Part shown: positions 26,657 through 36,579 of the stretch, piece by piece
Position numbering within the stretch: position 1 is the stretch's first letter
How the letters are laid out: each line of letters begins with the position of its first letter
Origin: an uncultured Cellvibrionales bacterium
GTDB taxonomy: Bacteria > Pseudomonadota > Gammaproteobacteria > Pseudomonadales > GM7GCV1
Assembly (NCBI GenBank): GCA_913063225.1
Contig: CAJXYP010000010.1
Coordinates: forward strand, 30,351 to 94,350
Length of the DNA: 64,000 bases
Reading direction: 5' to 3'
The notes under the pieces: model-generated
Database searches by the model: none
What the model saw: the letters and a program-made list of their open reading frames with translations, nothing else
Told to the model about the DNA's origin: nothing
Program-made: the position numbers and the translations under genes

Positions 26657-27547
26657 TCAGCTCGCTGGTTTCATAGCTTTAAGCATAAATCTCTGGGTTC
26701 TTCCCCGCACGGCTTCATCAAAAATAGCAATGCTGGGGTCATCTGAAGAAACAGTAAGAATGTCACTTTCGCCAACAATCGTGAAGCCAACCTCCTCAAG
26801 GAGGCCGCGGACCACTGATGGCTCAATACGATGTAACTCGGCGTTGTTGTTTCCAGCAGCGCCTTGGTGATCGACAACTATCCAGAATCCTCCGGGAGTC
26901 AAAATGTCGTATGCGGTCTGTGCTAGTGCAGTGGCAGCCAGTTCGCCTTGGTCGTTGTAAATATCGTGCATATTGTTAATCAGCGTTGCGGCGTCCATAC
27001 CATCAAAGTTATCCCGTAATTCAGAGTAGTCCATTTCCGCAGTTTCTATCTGGGGTAGTCTATTATTCGCGAGGCGTGCGCTCTGACCAGCTCGATTTGA
27101 CCCGTCTCGAAAATCCAGAGTGCCGGAGGTGTTCTGGGCTACAACCCATCCTTCAAATCCAACAGCCCAAGCCAGGCTTTCGGCGTAATATCCGTCTGAA
27201 GAACTTAGATCGATAACGCTCATGCCGTCTTCAATTTCTGCCCAACCTAGTACTTGATCAGGTTTTCTTCTCGCATGTTCTGCTGCGTCTCCGGCTGGAC
27301 GTCCAATAGACAGATATCCAGATTGAACTCTTTCAGCGATAGACAGGGAATCCGCCAGAGTAGCGTTGTTCATCTGCTCTAGAAGCCCTAGAGCTTCGTC
27401 TACAGACTCTTCAAGAGAATCGCTGGCGATAGTTTCCGGCGCGGCACCTTCTGACGTGGGAGTAGCGGTTGCTTCTTCATTGCTGCAAGCAAGCAGTATC
27501 AAGCTTGCCGCCATACAGAAAATTAGTGCCATTTGTTTTTTGATCAT
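26657..27547 (-). CDS. Exported lipoprotein with a class I SAM methyltransferase-like domain
   Basis: A 296-residue protein: type II signal peptide with lipobox LILLAC (Cys near 21), a low-complexity linker (TATPTSEGAAP), and a Rossmann methyltransferase-like domain. The domain contains VIDLSSSDGYYAESLAWAVG, where a G-rich motif I would be expected, MDYSELRDN, LINNMHDIYNDQ and ILTPGGFWIVVDH. Relatives annotated as predicted methyltransferases (COG4798 type) carry the same N-terminus. SAM is not known to be supplied to the periplasm, so the enzymatic role is doubtful. It sits upstream of pabB. Confidence 0.75.
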   Translation of the reverse strand: MIKKQMALIFCMAASLILLACSNEEATATPTSEGAAPETIASDSLEESVDEALGLLEQMNNATLADSLSIAERVQSGYLSIGRPAGDAAEHARRKPDQVLGWAEIEDGMSVIDLSSSDGYYAESLAWAVGFEGWVVAQNTSGTLDFRDGSNRAGQSARLANNRLPQIETAEMDYSELRDNFDGMDAATLINNMHDIYNDQGELAATALAQTAYDILTPGGFWIVVDHQGAAGNNNAELHRIEPSVVRGLLEEVGFTIVGESDILTVSSDDPSIAIFDEAVRGRTQRFMLKAMKPAS

Positions 27548-27652
27548 GGTGTTGCCTCATATTTAAAGGGTTGTACAAGGGTATTGAATATATTCTGGGC
27601 TCTGATTCGCATATATAGGCGTCCGGTGCAGATGCATTCCTGTGTCTACTTT

Positions 27653-28216
27653 CTATGGCCACTTGGCCAAAGCCAAAAGGACTCGATCGCTATACCAGTT
27701 CTGGCCATAACTACCGTTGTAACGGGCTAAGGCGGGTTCAACCTCGCCGGATTCAATTTTTAAATAGTAAGCCAATATGGCACAGCCATAGCGAAGGTTG
27801 GTAGCCACTTGGGTCAAATTGACTTCTTGCCTACCCAGCTCCGCTTTCCAAAATGACATTACCTGCATTAATCCCTGAGCGCCGGATCGTGAAACGGCAT
27901 AGCGATCAAAACCAGATTCAACCTCTATAAACGCGAGCACCAAATCAGGGTCTAGGCCTGCACGGCTGGCCTCAGAATGAATGGAGTTCAATAGTGAGAC
28001 TCGCTCTTGCGGGTCGTCCACATATAGTTCGAGCCAAGTAGAGCGTGGCACTAACCAAACTTCCGCATCAAAGCGATCAATAAAGCTGTCAGATTGGTGC
28101 AGTACCTCCGACAAAGCTTGCCGAAGCTGAGGATCTACATCTTGAGCATGGCTAGCTGCAGGGACTGCTAAGAATAGCAGCGCCAATAAAAGGCTATAGC
28201 TTCTCGACATTCTCAT
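27653..28216 (-). CDS. Soluble lytic transglycosylase-like protein (SLT domain)
   Basis: A secreted murein lytic transglycosylase-type protein of about 187 residues. Signal peptide ([16 protein letters not shown]), then the SLT domain: [26 protein letters not shown] contains the catalytic Glu and the GLMQ motif, and [13 protein letters not shown] with ALARYNGS completes the goose-lysozyme-like fold. It would cleave glycan strands in the periplasm. ATGs at 28216 and 28210 are both possible. Both lie inside the proS 3' end, so the start overlaps the upstream gene by about 20 bases and the two are likely translationally coupled. Confidence 0.9.
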   Translation of the reverse strand: MRMSRSYSLLLALLFLAVPAASHAQDVDPQLRQALSEVLHQSDSFIDRFDAEVWLVPRSTWLELYVDDPQERVSLLNSIHSEASRAGLDPDLVLAFIEVESGFDRYAVSRSGAQGLMQVMSFWKAELGRQEVNLTQVATNLRYGCAILAYYLKIESGEVEPALARYNGSYGQNWYSDRVLLALAKWP

Positions 28217-29909
28217 TAATAAAACTGTGTAACTGGTCAATGGCGACATCACGGTTTTCAGGTTTGCGCCTATTTCGATATTCGATCGAGCCGCTTTCTA
28301 AGCCTCGATCGCCGATCACTAGTCGATGCGGAATGCCGATAAGCTCAACATTGGCCAGCATTACGCCGAGCCGGGCTTTTGGTTCATCCATATAAAGTAC
28401 TTCATAACCCTCTTTAGTCAGCTGCTCGTAAAGGTTGTCGCAGGCCTCGCGAACTGCTTCGGATTTATGAGGGTTTATCGGAATAAGGGCGATCTGGAAC
28501 GGCGCAATCGATGCTGGCCAGATAATGCCCCGGTCATCATGGTTTTGCTCAATAACTGCGGCGACTGTGCGAGTAATGCCTATGCCATAGCAGCCCATAG
28601 TGAGCGTTTGGGATTTGCCGTTTTCGTCAAGAACCTCTGCCTTGAGTGCCTCGCTGTACTTCGTTCCGAGCTGGAATATATGACCGACTTCAATACCTCG
28701 TTTTATGGTTAACGTTCCCTGACCGCAAGGGCTTGGATCACCGGCAACAACGTTGCGTAGATCAGCTACCTCAGGTTCGGCACAGTCTCGTTCCCAATTA
28801 ACACCGATTAAATGGAAATCGTCCTTGTTCGCACCACAGGCAAAATCAGCCATGGTTACCGCTGATCGATCGGCAATTGTCTTCAGGCTCAAATCAACGG
28901 GACCTATGGAGCCCGGCTTGCAGGATAAGGCCTCTTGGATTCTGGCTTCAGAAGCAAACTGCAATGGACTGGCGACTGCCTCTAGATTCTCGGCCTTGAC
29001 TTCATTAAGTTGGTGATCACCTCGCAAAACCAGCGCAATTAGGTCGCCCTCGGCTCCTTCAACTAGCAGCGTCTTAAGGACTTGCTCTTGGGGAAGTTTT
29101 AAAAATGTCGAGACTTCTTCAATACTGTGTTGGTCTGGAGTAGCGATTTCCAGCTTGTCGGCCGAGGCTTTATGGCGCTCATTTGTTGGTGCCAAAGCTT
29201 CGGCTTTTTCTATATTGGCTGCGTAATCACTTTGGTCACTGAAAACGATATCGTCTTCGCCTGATTCGGCTAGAACATGAAACTCATGAGACCCGCTGCC
29301 GCCGATACTTCCGGTATCTGCGAGAACAGGGCGAAAATTTAAGTCCATGCGACCAAATACAGCGGAGTAGGCGCTGTGCATGCGGTCGTATGTTTCCTGC
29401 AAGCATTTTTGGCTCAGATGAAAGGAGTAGGCGTCCTTCATAATAAATTCTCGTGAGCGCATCACACCAAAACGAGGGCGAATTTCGTCGCGGAACTTAG
29501 TTTGAATCTGGTAAAAGTTAGCTGGTATTTGTCGGTAACTAGCGAGGTCCCGCCGCACCATATCGGTAACCACTTCTTCGTGAGTAGGACCCAAGCAGAA
29601 GGAACGACCGTGACGGTCGTTGAATTTGAGTAGCTCTGGACCAAACATATCATAGCGGCCTGATTCCTCCCAGAGTTCCCCAGGCTGCACTACTGGCATC
29701 AATATCTCTTGAGCCCCGGCAGCGTCCATCTCTTCACGAACGATCTTCTTCACTTTTTGTAAAACACGCACGCCCAAGGGGAGCCAAGTATATAGCCCGG
29801 AAGCGAGGCGGCGGATCAATCCGGCACGCAACATTAGTTGATGACTGATTACTTCAGCGTCGGCTGGTACTTCTTTTTGTGTCGCTAGTAGAAAGCGGGA
29901 TGCGCGCAT
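28194..29909 (-). CDS. proS: Prolyl-tRNA synthetase
   Basis: Class II synthetase of 571 residues, the bacterial type with the editing insertion. N-terminal [30 protein letters not shown], motif 2 region [32 protein letters not shown], an insertion of about residues 225-400 with the YbaK-like hydrolytic fold, and the motif 3 segment [14 protein letters not shown] are all present. It charges tRNA-Pro and clears mischarged Ala. Its end overlaps the lytic transglycosylase gene. Confidence 0.96.
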   Translation of the reverse strand: MRASRFLLATQKEVPADAEVISHQLMLRAGLIRRLASGLYTWLPLGVRVLQKVKKIVREEMDAAGAQEILMPVVQPGELWEESGRYDMFGPELLKFNDRHGRSFCLGPTHEEVVTDMVRRDLASYRQIPANFYQIQTKFRDEIRPRFGVMRSREFIMKDAYSFHLSQKCLQETYDRMHSAYSAVFGRMDLNFRPVLADTGSIGGSGSHEFHVLAESGEDDIVFSDQSDYAANIEKAEALAPTNERHKASADKLEIATPDQHSIEEVSTFLKLPQEQVLKTLLVEGAEGDLIALVLRGDHQLNEVKAENLEAVASPLQFASEARIQEALSCKPGSIGPVDLSLKTIADRSAVTMADFACGANKDDFHLIGVNWERDCAEPEVADLRNVVAGDPSPCGQGTLTIKRGIEVGHIFQLGTKYSEALKAEVLDENGKSQTLTMGCYGIGITRTVAAVIEQNHDDRGIIWPASIAPFQIALIPINPHKSEAVREACDNLYEQLTKEGYEVLYMDEPKARLGVMLANVELIGIPHRLVIGDRGLESGSIEYRNRRKPENRDVAIDQLHSFINENVEKL

Positions 29910-30084
29910 TTTGTTAATTTGATCCTATTTTGGGGTGATCATTGTACGTATAGAAAGCCTCTGCTGTCAGAGATATAGAGGCCAATACTGAGATTTTTAG
30001 TATTTGGGTTAACGGCGCAGCAGCTTAGATAGAAGCCCGCTAGTGCTGCGTTTCTTTGGGCTGTCGGACCTCAGCTCTTGATAC

Positions 30085-31365
30085 TTATCCTGAATTTTTT
30101 TGCATATCCAAGTCTAGATTGTCGGCAGATAAATCGCGCATGACTTTGGTTATGGCCGGTTTGCCTGCTTCTTTTGAATCGCTTTCCGTGGTCTGACTCA
30201 GTTTTACTATGCGCCAATCTTCTATTGGCTTACCGAATTCATCTGCTACCACCATGATGGTTGGTTTTAATCGGGCTTTTTCATCGTGATCAACTACCAC
30301 ACCGATTTCTCCAGAGTCTAACTGAAGTAATGTACCAAGAGGGTAAGTCCCCAACGCTTCGATAAATTGCACTGCTAATTCATCTTGAAAAGCGCGGCCG
30401 CGCTGAGCGTAGATATACCTGGATGCCTCAGAGGGCGATAAAGCTGCGCGTTCAGGGCGGACCGGGTTGAGCAGTAAGTCGTAGGCAATAGCAATCGATG
30501 CGATACGAGCTAGCAGGGGGATTTCCTCCCCGAGCAAACCTTTAGGCTTACCAGTGCCATTAAATTTTTCGCGATAAGTTTCAATAATAGAAATTACTTT
30601 TTCGCTTTTAGTGGATTGTTTAACCAAATTAACAGTCCTCGCGATAGCTGCCTCTTCGCGAGTCATGCCCTCAGTATTTACTTTCACTTTTGAACTGTTG
30701 CTTTTTAGATTGCCAATATCTTTCAGTAAAATAGCGAGAGTTAGATATTTGAGTTCTGATTCTTCAATACCGATATGCCGACCACAGAGTAATGCCCAAG
30801 TAGAGGCTCGCAGAGCATGGTTGTAGACCTTGTCGCTTCGTTTTTGCATTAGCGCCAGCCAGGATAGGGCTGAGGGGTAGTGCACGGCACTGTTTACTAA
30901 GGCGTTCGAGGCTTTTTCTATTGATTTGGAATCGACCCCCGAACTAGCTGATACACCCTTAAAAACGTTGCCTATGGAGCTTTGGACGTTCTTGTATGAT
31001 TGGCGAGCGGTTGCCACATCTGCTGTTGTCATTACTGGTCGGCGAGTATATTGCTCTCTATTAATGTCTAGGGGCTTGGTTGATTTTCTAATCGGTTCAC
31101 TAGACTTACTAGTATCAAACTTGGGTGCGACAGGAGCCGTATTTAACTTCTGATCAACGGCAGTACCAATTGAGTTTGCGGAATCGACCATTACAAATTC
31201 GCAGAGTTCTTGGAGCTTTGCTAGAACTTTTGGAGAAGTTACACAGAAGCCTTGCATCAAAAATGGTGACTCCGACCAAGGCCGGTCTAAGGCAGACACA
31301 TACATGCCCATTGCGATGTGCATAGCGGGAACTTTTATCTGTTTTAGCTCGGTACCGCCACGCAT
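30085..31365 (-). CDS. Degenerate HD-GYP protein with N-terminal DUF3391-like domain
   Basis: A 426-residue protein: DUF3391-like N-terminus (about 8-75), linker (75-165), and an HD-GYP-related domain (about 170-360). The metal-binding residues expected of a c-di-GMP phosphodiesterase are mostly lost. LLKDIGN replaces the HD pair (Lys215-Asp216), YREKFNGTGKP replaces HHE and GYP, and Ile293 stands for the later Asp. It is therefore probably a binding or scaffold protein, not an active hydrolase. The frame ends soon after an A7 run; deleting one A would extend the product to a TAA at 30009-30011. Divergent from fmdB. Confidence 0.85.
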   Translation of the reverse strand: MRGGTELKQIKVPAMHIAMGMYVSALDRPWSESPFLMQGFCVTSPKVLAKLQELCEFVMVDSANSIGTAVDQKLNTAPVAPKFDTSKSSEPIRKSTKPLDINREQYTRRPVMTTADVATARQSYKNVQSSIGNVFKGVSASSGVDSKSIEKASNALVNSAVHYPSALSWLALMQKRSDKVYNHALRASTWALLCGRHIGIEESELKYLTLAILLKDIGNLKSNSSKVKVNTEGMTREEAAIARTVNLVKQSTKSEKVISIIETYREKFNGTGKPKGLLGEEIPLLARIASIAIAYDLLLNPVRPERAALSPSEASRYIYAQRGRAFQDELAVQFIEALGTYPLGTLLQLDSGEIGVVVDHDEKARLKPTIMVVADEFGKPIEDWRIVKLSQTTESDSKEAGKPAITKVMRDLSADNLDLDMQKNSG

Positions 31366-31490
31366 ATTTGGTAGGCCTCCATTGTTAATTTTTAACGCTA
31401 GAGAGAAATATACTAGTTTTATGAAACTAGGTCACTTGCTTCAAGTGGTTTCTAGATCGATTGGTAGGAGCAGAAACCTTGGATTAGCGT

Positions 31491-31519
31491 TTATTGACGG
31501 CCTGTGTCTGGGGTATAAT
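31491..31519 (+). promoter_or_regulatory. Putative sigma-70 promoter of fmdB-aspS
   Basis: TATAAT at 31514-31519 is perfect. TTATTG at 31491-31496 gives 17-base spacing, while TTGACG at 31494 would give 14. The start of fmdB follows 29 bases after the -10 box. Confidence 0.55.
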
Positions 31520-31548
31520 CGCGCGCCGCTGAAAACTGGATTTTAGTA

Positions 31549-31926
31549 ATGCCGATCTATGAGTATCAATGTGACCAATGTGGTCATCAATTCGATGCCA
31601 TTCAAAAGTTTAGTGATGCTCCTTTGCAGGACTGTCCTGAGTGCGAACAAAGCCCTCTGCGGAAAAAAATATCTGCTCCGTCATTTAGGTTGAGCGGCAG
31701 CGGTTGGTACGAGACAGATTTTAAATCTGACAAAGAGAGTAAGCGTAATCTTGCTGGTGATCGAAATGAGCCTTCGGCGGGCAAAGAGCCCTCAGCAGGA
31801 AAAGAGTCATCAACGGGAAATGAGCCTTCAGTAAATAGAGAGCCCTCAGCGAATAAAAAGTCTTCAACGAATAAAGAGCCCTCAACGAATAAACAATCTC
31901 AAGAGCCCAACAAAAAAGCAAAGTAA
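31549..31926 (+). CDS. FmdB-type zinc ribbon protein with a repeat tail
   Basis: A 125-residue protein. The N-terminal zinc ribbon MPIYEYQCDQCGHQFDAIQKF...DCPECEQSPLRKKISAPSF is the FmdB/CxxC-CxxC regulatory-protein family, commonly the first gene before aspS. The last 50 residues are about seven six-residue repeats of the EPSANK/EPSTNK type, coded by imperfect 18-base tandem units (about 31770-31905). This tail is unusual for the family and could vary in copy number. Function of FmdB-type proteins is unsettled; a metal-binding role is visible. aspS follows 72 bases later. Confidence 0.9.
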   Translation: MPIYEYQCDQCGHQFDAIQKFSDAPLQDCPECEQSPLRKKISAPSFRLSGSGWYETDFKSDKESKRNLAGDRNEPSAGKEPSAGKESSTGNEPSVNREPSANKKSSTNKEPSTNKQSQEPNKKAK

Positions 31927-31998
31927 ACTCGACAGCAATAGGCCGGTAACTGCGGCTAGTAAAAGCTGAATATATAACAACTGAACTGGATTTTAATT

Positions 31999-33795
31999 AT
32001 GCGTTCCCATTATTGCGGCGATATTCGTCAAGGTCATATCGATGAAAATGTCACCCTCTGCGGCTGGGTAGACCGTCGCCGAGATCACGGTGGAGTTATC
32101 TTTATTGATTTGCGAGATCGCGAAGGCATCGTTCAGGTCGTATTTGACCCGGACGGCGGCGAGTTTTTTGAATTAGCAGATACCGTGCGGGGCGAATATG
32201 TATTGCAGGTTACCGGTAAAGTGCGGGCTCGTGATACTGCGACGGTTAACGCCAGCATGGCAACGGGTGAAATAGAAGTATTTGGCACTGAACTAAAAAT
32301 ACTTAACGCCTCTGAAACGCCACCCTTTCAACTTGACGACCATATCCAGGTCGGCGAAGAAGTACGACTTAAATACCGATACTTGGATTTGCGTCGGAAG
32401 GAAATGCAGTCGAGCCTGCAGCTGCGGGCTAAAATTAGTAGTCAAGTGCGCCAATCTCTCGAAAGTCAGGGTTTTCTGGATATAGAAACGCCAATTTTAA
32501 CTCGCGCCACTCCAGAAGGTGCTCGGGATTATTTGGTTCCCAGCCGAACACATGAAGGCAAGTTTTTTGCGCTGCCGCAATCGCCGCAATTATTTAAACA
32601 GCTATTAATGGTTTCCGGATTTGATCGCTACTATCAAATTGCCCGTTGTTTTAGGGATGAAGATTTACGAGCGGATCGACAGCCCGAATTTACTCAGATT
32701 GATATAGAAGCTTCCTTTGTTGAAGAGCAGCAGGTCATGGACGTTGCTGAAACTATGGTTTCTGATCTTTTTTCCAAGGTTTTGAATGTTGATCTTGGCA
32801 AATTCCCGCATATGACCTATGCAGAAGCAATGGATCGATACGGTTCAGATAAACCAGATCTGCGTGTTCCACTAGAGCTAGTGGAAATCGGCGATCTCAT
32901 GAAAGGCGTAGAGTTCAAGGTTTTTTCCGGTCCGGCGAATGATCCCAAAGGCCGTATCGCAGCCATGCTGGTAGCTGGCGGTAATGAGAAAATGAGCCGC
33001 AAGCAGATCGATAACTACACTAAGTTTGTGGGGATTTATGGGGCAAAAGGGTTGGCCTATATCAAGTGCAATGATATTGCCGACTTGGAAGAGGGCTTGC
33101 AGTCTCCTATCGTTAAATTTATTCCGGTGACGGTTCGAGCTACCCTTATTGAACGAATGGGAGCTCAGAATGGCGACCTTATATTCTTTGGTGCCGACAC
33201 TATTAAGGTGGTAAATGAATCTCTGGGTGCGCTGCGATGCAAACTTGGAGAAGATTTGGACCTATACACATCAAAGTGGGCACCACTTTGGGTCATCGAT
33301 TTCCCGATGTTTGAAACTGATGATAAAGGCGGTTTAACGGCTATACATCATCCTTTTACTGCTCCTTCGGTGGGCGTAGATGAGCTACTGAAAGATCCGG
33401 AAGAGTCGCTTTCTCGTGCTTATGACATGGTTTTGAACGGCACTGAACTAGGCGGAGGCTCGATTCGTATTCACGATCAGGGTATGCAGAAAGCGGTGTT
33501 CAAAGTTTTGGGGATATCAGATGAAGAAGCGCAGGAGAAATTTGGATTTCTATTGGACGCCCTTAAATTTGGAGCACCACCTCATGGCGGAGTGGCATTC
33601 GGTTTAGATCGCATTGTTATGTTGATGACAGAAATGGAATCAATCCGCGACGTTATTGCCTTCCCCAAAACGCAGTCGGCTCAATGCCTAGTAACAGATG
33701 CTCCGGGAAGCGTTGACGCAAAGCAACTAAAGGAATTGCACTTGCGCTTGCGAGCTCCTCTAGCGCCGAGCACGGATAAACCGGCAGAAAGTTAG
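31999..33795 (+). CDS. aspS: Aspartyl-tRNA synthetase
   Basis: Class IIb synthetase of 598 residues with OB-fold (about 1-105, [11 protein letters not shown]), the motif 2 stretch [23 protein letters not shown], the bacterial insertion (about 290-420), and motif 3 [14 protein letters not shown]. Charges tRNA-Asp; whether tRNA-Asn is also charged cannot be said here. The first base before the gene repeats the AACTGGATTTTA leader seen before fmdB. ruvC follows, but yebC, usually between them, is absent. Confidence 0.96.
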   Translation: MRSHYCGDIRQGHIDENVTLCGWVDRRRDHGGVIFIDLRDREGIVQVVFDPDGGEFFELADTVRGEYVLQVTGKVRARDTATVNASMATGEIEVFGTELKILNASETPPFQLDDHIQVGEEVRLKYRYLDLRRKEMQSSLQLRAKISSQVRQSLESQGFLDIETPILTRATPEGARDYLVPSRTHEGKFFALPQSPQLFKQLLMVSGFDRYYQIARCFRDEDLRADRQPEFTQIDIEASFVEEQQVMDVAETMVSDLFSKVLNVDLGKFPHMTYAEAMDRYGSDKPDLRVPLELVEIGDLMKGVEFKVFSGPANDPKGRIAAMLVAGGNEKMSRKQIDNYTKFVGIYGAKGLAYIKCNDIADLEEGLQSPIVKFIPVTVRATLIERMGAQNGDLIFFGADTIKVVNESLGALRCKLGEDLDLYTSKWAPLWVIDFPMFETDDKGGLTAIHHPFTAPSVGVDELLKDPEESLSRAYDMVLNGTELGGGSIRIHDQGMQKAVFKVLGISDEEAQEKFGFLLDALKFGAPPHGGVAFGLDRIVMLMTEMESIRDVIAFPKTQSAQCLVTDAPGSVDAKQLKELHLRLRAPLAPSTDKPAES

Positions 33796-33976
33796 GCACT
33801 AGTGAGTACCAAGATCATCCGCGAGCATAAGGTTGCGACAAATCAAAGCCTCGACGCAGATATGCCCAGCCAAGCCTACAAAAACTAATTTTTAGTATCT
33901 TGGTTGGAGCGGTGATCTCAAGCCCTAATAGGGCTAAACTGCGGTACTGATTTAAAGCTAGTATTGGGCGGGCGCC

Positions 33977-34417
33977 ATGTTTATTCGTTTTATGATTGCC
34001 ATAGTGGTTATTGCAGTTGTTGCACCGTTTATGATCCCCGGTCCCGACGGCCGGCCGATAATGACTTTGGATAAGCTCAATTTCAGTAAGCCTTCCTTGC
34101 CGAGTTTTAGTAATGGTGACGCTCGAGCATCTAGCGAAACGCTGTATCGCTATCAAGATGGGCAGGGTGTATGGCATTACACAGACCAAGAACCAGCGGT
34201 CAGCAATGCAGAGCAAATTGAGGTAAGTACCGATATCAATTTGATGCAAGCGGCAGCCGCTGCTCCGACCCGAACAAGCCCCGAGTCTAATATTTCTGCC
34301 AATCCGCTGACAGCTATTACTCGCGGCGGTGAAGTGCTGGAGGATGCACAAGCCGTTCAGGGAATGTTGGACGATAGACTTGATCAAATGGATCAGTCGT
34401 TGAACGATATTCGTTAA
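33977..34417 (+). CDS. DUF4124-like membrane-anchored protein
   Basis: A 146-residue protein with an N-terminal membrane anchor (about 1-20, FIRFMIAIVVIAVVAPFMI) and a periplasmic part. LYRYQDGQGVWHYTDQEPA is the DUF4124 pattern, short WW-like strands of unknown function. The C-terminal 40 residues look helical (MLDDRLDQMDQSLNDI). It fills the place that yebC takes in many relatives. It ends 12 bases before ruvC, so the two may share a transcript, although a functional link to recombination is not evident. Confidence 0.75.
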   Translation: MFIRFMIAIVVIAVVAPFMIPGPDGRPIMTLDKLNFSKPSLPSFSNGDARASSETLYRYQDGQGVWHYTDQEPAVSNAEQIEVSTDINLMQAAAAAPTRTSPESNISANPLTAITRGGEVLEDAQAVQGMLDDRLDQMDQSLNDIR

Positions 34418-34429
34418 GAAGGCATTTTT

Positions 34430-34912
34430 TTGCAGACGCGGCGTATATTGGGTATAGATCCAGGGTCAATAAAAACAGGTTTTGGTGTTATCGAAGTTCG
34501 AGGCACACAAATTTTTTACATAGCTAGTGGTGTGATTCGTTTGCCGCGCAAGCCATTGCCAGAAAGGTTAGGTATTATTTTTCAATCGGTGCAGGAAATT
34601 ATGCAAGAGCATCAGCCTGACGAGATGGCGGTTGAAGAGGTATTCCTGGCCAAGAATCCATCTAGCGCGCTTAAGCTTGGACAGGCACGAGGCGCCGCAA
34701 TTACTGCTTGCGTGAACAAAGGGCTGCCTGTTTCAGAATATGCGGCGCGACTTGTTAAGCAGTCGCTGGTAGGCAGTGGCGCTGCGGACAAGTCACAGAT
34801 TCAATATATGGTTACTAAACTTCTAAAGTTATCGGCGGAGCCTGGCGAAGATGCTGCCGATGCTTTGGCTATTGCCATTTGTCATTACCACCATGGGAGA
34901 GGTCGATCTTGA
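34430..34912 (+). CDS. ruvC: Crossover junction endodeoxyribonuclease RuvC
   Basis: Resolves Holliday junctions with RuvAB. The 160-residue protein begins [16 protein letters not shown] with the first catalytic Asp, then has MAVEEVF with the Glu, and [15 protein letters not shown] with the C-terminal acidic pair. The start is a TTG at 34430 with AAGAAGG upstream. Its TGA overlaps the TTG start of ruvA by the shared TTGA. Confidence 0.95.
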   Translation: MQTRRILGIDPGSIKTGFGVIEVRGTQIFYIASGVIRLPRKPLPERLGIIFQSVQEIMQEHQPDEMAVEEVFLAKNPSSALKLGQARGAAITACVNKGLPVSEYAARLVKQSLVGSGAADKSQIQYMVTKLLKLSAEPGEDAADALAIAICHYHHGRGRS

Positions 34913-35517
34913 TAGGACACATTCGCGGAGTACTGTTAGATAAAACTACCCACGATATATTGGTAGAAGCGGCCGGCGTCGGCTATGAGATATCTCTCAC
35001 AATGCCTGCTTGGTTCGCTTTGGCGGAGATTTCGCAGGAAGTCAGTATTTGGACTCATTTAGTCGTTCGAGAAGACGTACAGCAACTCTACGGATTCCAA
35101 GATAAAGACGAGCGGCTTATGTTTCGCGAGTTAATTCGTGTATCTGGCATTGGCCCTAAAGTCGCCCAAGCGATACTTTCTGGTATGGAGATTTCTGCCT
35201 TAATAAGTGCAATTCGAAATGACGAAGTTGCGGCGCTTGTCAAAATGCCAGGCATCGGCAAAAAGACCGCAGAGCGGCTGATAATCGAGTTGCAGGACCG
35301 CCTCAACCAGTTGGACTTTGAGGGTGCCGTCGGGTCTCAATCAGATTTAATCGGATCCATGCCTGCAGCAACCCGTCAACTAGAAGAAGCTGAGCAGGCG
35401 CTGGTGGCCCTTGGCTACAAAACGGCAGATACGAAAAGAATGCTGAAGTCGCTTCCCGCTGAATGCGAAACTGTGGAAGATATGGTTCGTTTTGCCCTTA
35501 GACGTGGAAATAGATAG
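34909..35517 (+). CDS. ruvA: Holliday junction DNA helicase subunit RuvA
   Basis: Binds four-way junctions as a tetramer and recruits RuvB. From the TTG at 34909 it starts [28 protein letters not shown], the normal RuvA N-terminus. The helix-hairpin-helix repeats are [13 protein letters not shown] and [16 protein letters not shown], and domain III (about 155-200) contacts RuvB. The start TTG has GGGAGAGG six bases upstream and overlaps the ruvC stop. An upstream in-frame ATG at 34879 gives an unlikely extension. Confidence 0.95.
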   Translation: MIGHIRGVLLDKTTHDILVEAAGVGYEISLTMPAWFALAEISQEVSIWTHLVVREDVQQLYGFQDKDERLMFRELIRVSGIGPKVAQAILSGMEISALISAIRNDEVAALVKMPGIGKKTAERLIIELQDRLNQLDFEGAVGSQSDLIGSMPAATRQLEEAEQALVALGYKTADTKRMLKSLPAECETVEDMVRFALRRGNR

Positions 35518-35534
35518 GAAATGGAAATTTTAAG

Positions 35535-36569
35535 ATGATCGAAGAAGATCGGATTATATCTGCAGAGCCCGCTAACCTTGAAGATCGGTTAGATCGAGCA
35601 GTGCGCCCGACTCAACTGCAGGGATATATCGGCCAGCCAGCCGTGCGAGAGCAGATGGAGATCTTTATCGGGGCTGCGAAAAACCGCAAGGAACCTTTAG
35701 ATCACACGCTAATATTTGGGCCGCCCGGATTGGGTAAAACCACCTGGGCAAATATCATTGCTACGGAGATGGGCGTAAATCTGCGCTCCACTTCCGGGCC
35801 GGTATTAGAGAAAGCCGGTGACATGGCTGCGATCATGACAAACCTTGAGCCGGGCGATATTCTTTTTGTGGATGAAATCCATCGGCTTAGTCCAATAGTA
35901 GAAGAAATACTTTATCCAGCGATGGAAGATTTTGAGCTGGACATTATGATTGGTGAAGGTCCCGCTGCCAGATCTATTAAAATCGATTTACCTCCTTTTA
36001 CCCTAGTGGGAGCTACTACCAGAGCCGGCATGATGACTTCACCTCTGCGTGACCGGTTCGGTATTGTGCAGCGCTTGGAATTCTATTCTGTCGAAGATCT
36101 CACCAAGATTGTTACCCGATCGGCAAAATTGCATGGGTTCGAAGCTGACTTAGATGGCTGTAAAGAGATTGCTCGACGTGCTCGGGGAACTCCACGAATT
36201 GCCAATAGATTACTTCGCCGTGTCCGGGACTTTGCGGAAATGAAAGCTAATGGAAAGGTGACTTTGGATATTGCTGATCGGGCGCTAAAAATGCTGCAGG
36301 TAGATACCAAGGGATTTGACCACCTCGACCGTAGATTGATGACTACGCTAATTGAACAGTTTGAAGGTGGGCCGGTTGGCATCGATAATCTGGCTGCAAT
36401 ACTCAGTGAAGAACGCGGCACCTTAGAAGACGTAATTGAGCCCTACCTTATTCAACGTGGGTATCTAGTGCGAACGCCCAGAGGTCGAGTGGCGACTAAA
36501 TTGGCCTATGAACACTATGGAAAAATACCACCTGAATCAGGGTTACTTGCTGATTCCGGGGAAAGGTAG
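35535..36569 (+). CDS. ruvB: Holliday junction DNA helicase subunit RuvB
   Basis: AAA+ motor for branch migration, 344 residues. Walker A is [12 protein letters not shown] (about 65-76), Walker B is [11 protein letters not shown], sensor 1 is [20 protein letters not shown], and the winged helix has [14 protein letters not shown] near the C-terminus. It is 17 bases after ruvA and 10 before ybgC, completing ruvCAB. Confidence 0.96.
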   Translation: MIEEDRIISAEPANLEDRLDRAVRPTQLQGYIGQPAVREQMEIFIGAAKNRKEPLDHTLIFGPPGLGKTTWANIIATEMGVNLRSTSGPVLEKAGDMAAIMTNLEPGDILFVDEIHRLSPIVEEILYPAMEDFELDIMIGEGPAARSIKIDLPPFTLVGATTRAGMMTSPLRDRFGIVQRLEFYSVEDLTKIVTRSAKLHGFEADLDGCKEIARRARGTPRIANRLLRRVRDFAEMKANGKVTLDIADRALKMLQVDTKGFDHLDRRLMTTLIEQFEGGPVGIDNLAAILSEERGTLEDVIEPYLIQRGYLVRTPRGRVATKLAYEHYGKIPPESGLLADSGER

Positions 36570-36579
36570 TGGGAAACTA

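Noticed and set aside
33815..34387. A 190-codon minus-strand frame overlapping the DUF4124-like gene
   Set aside because: It lies opposite a gene with a signal-like anchor and a recognised DUF4124 pattern. Its own sequence shows no family marks.
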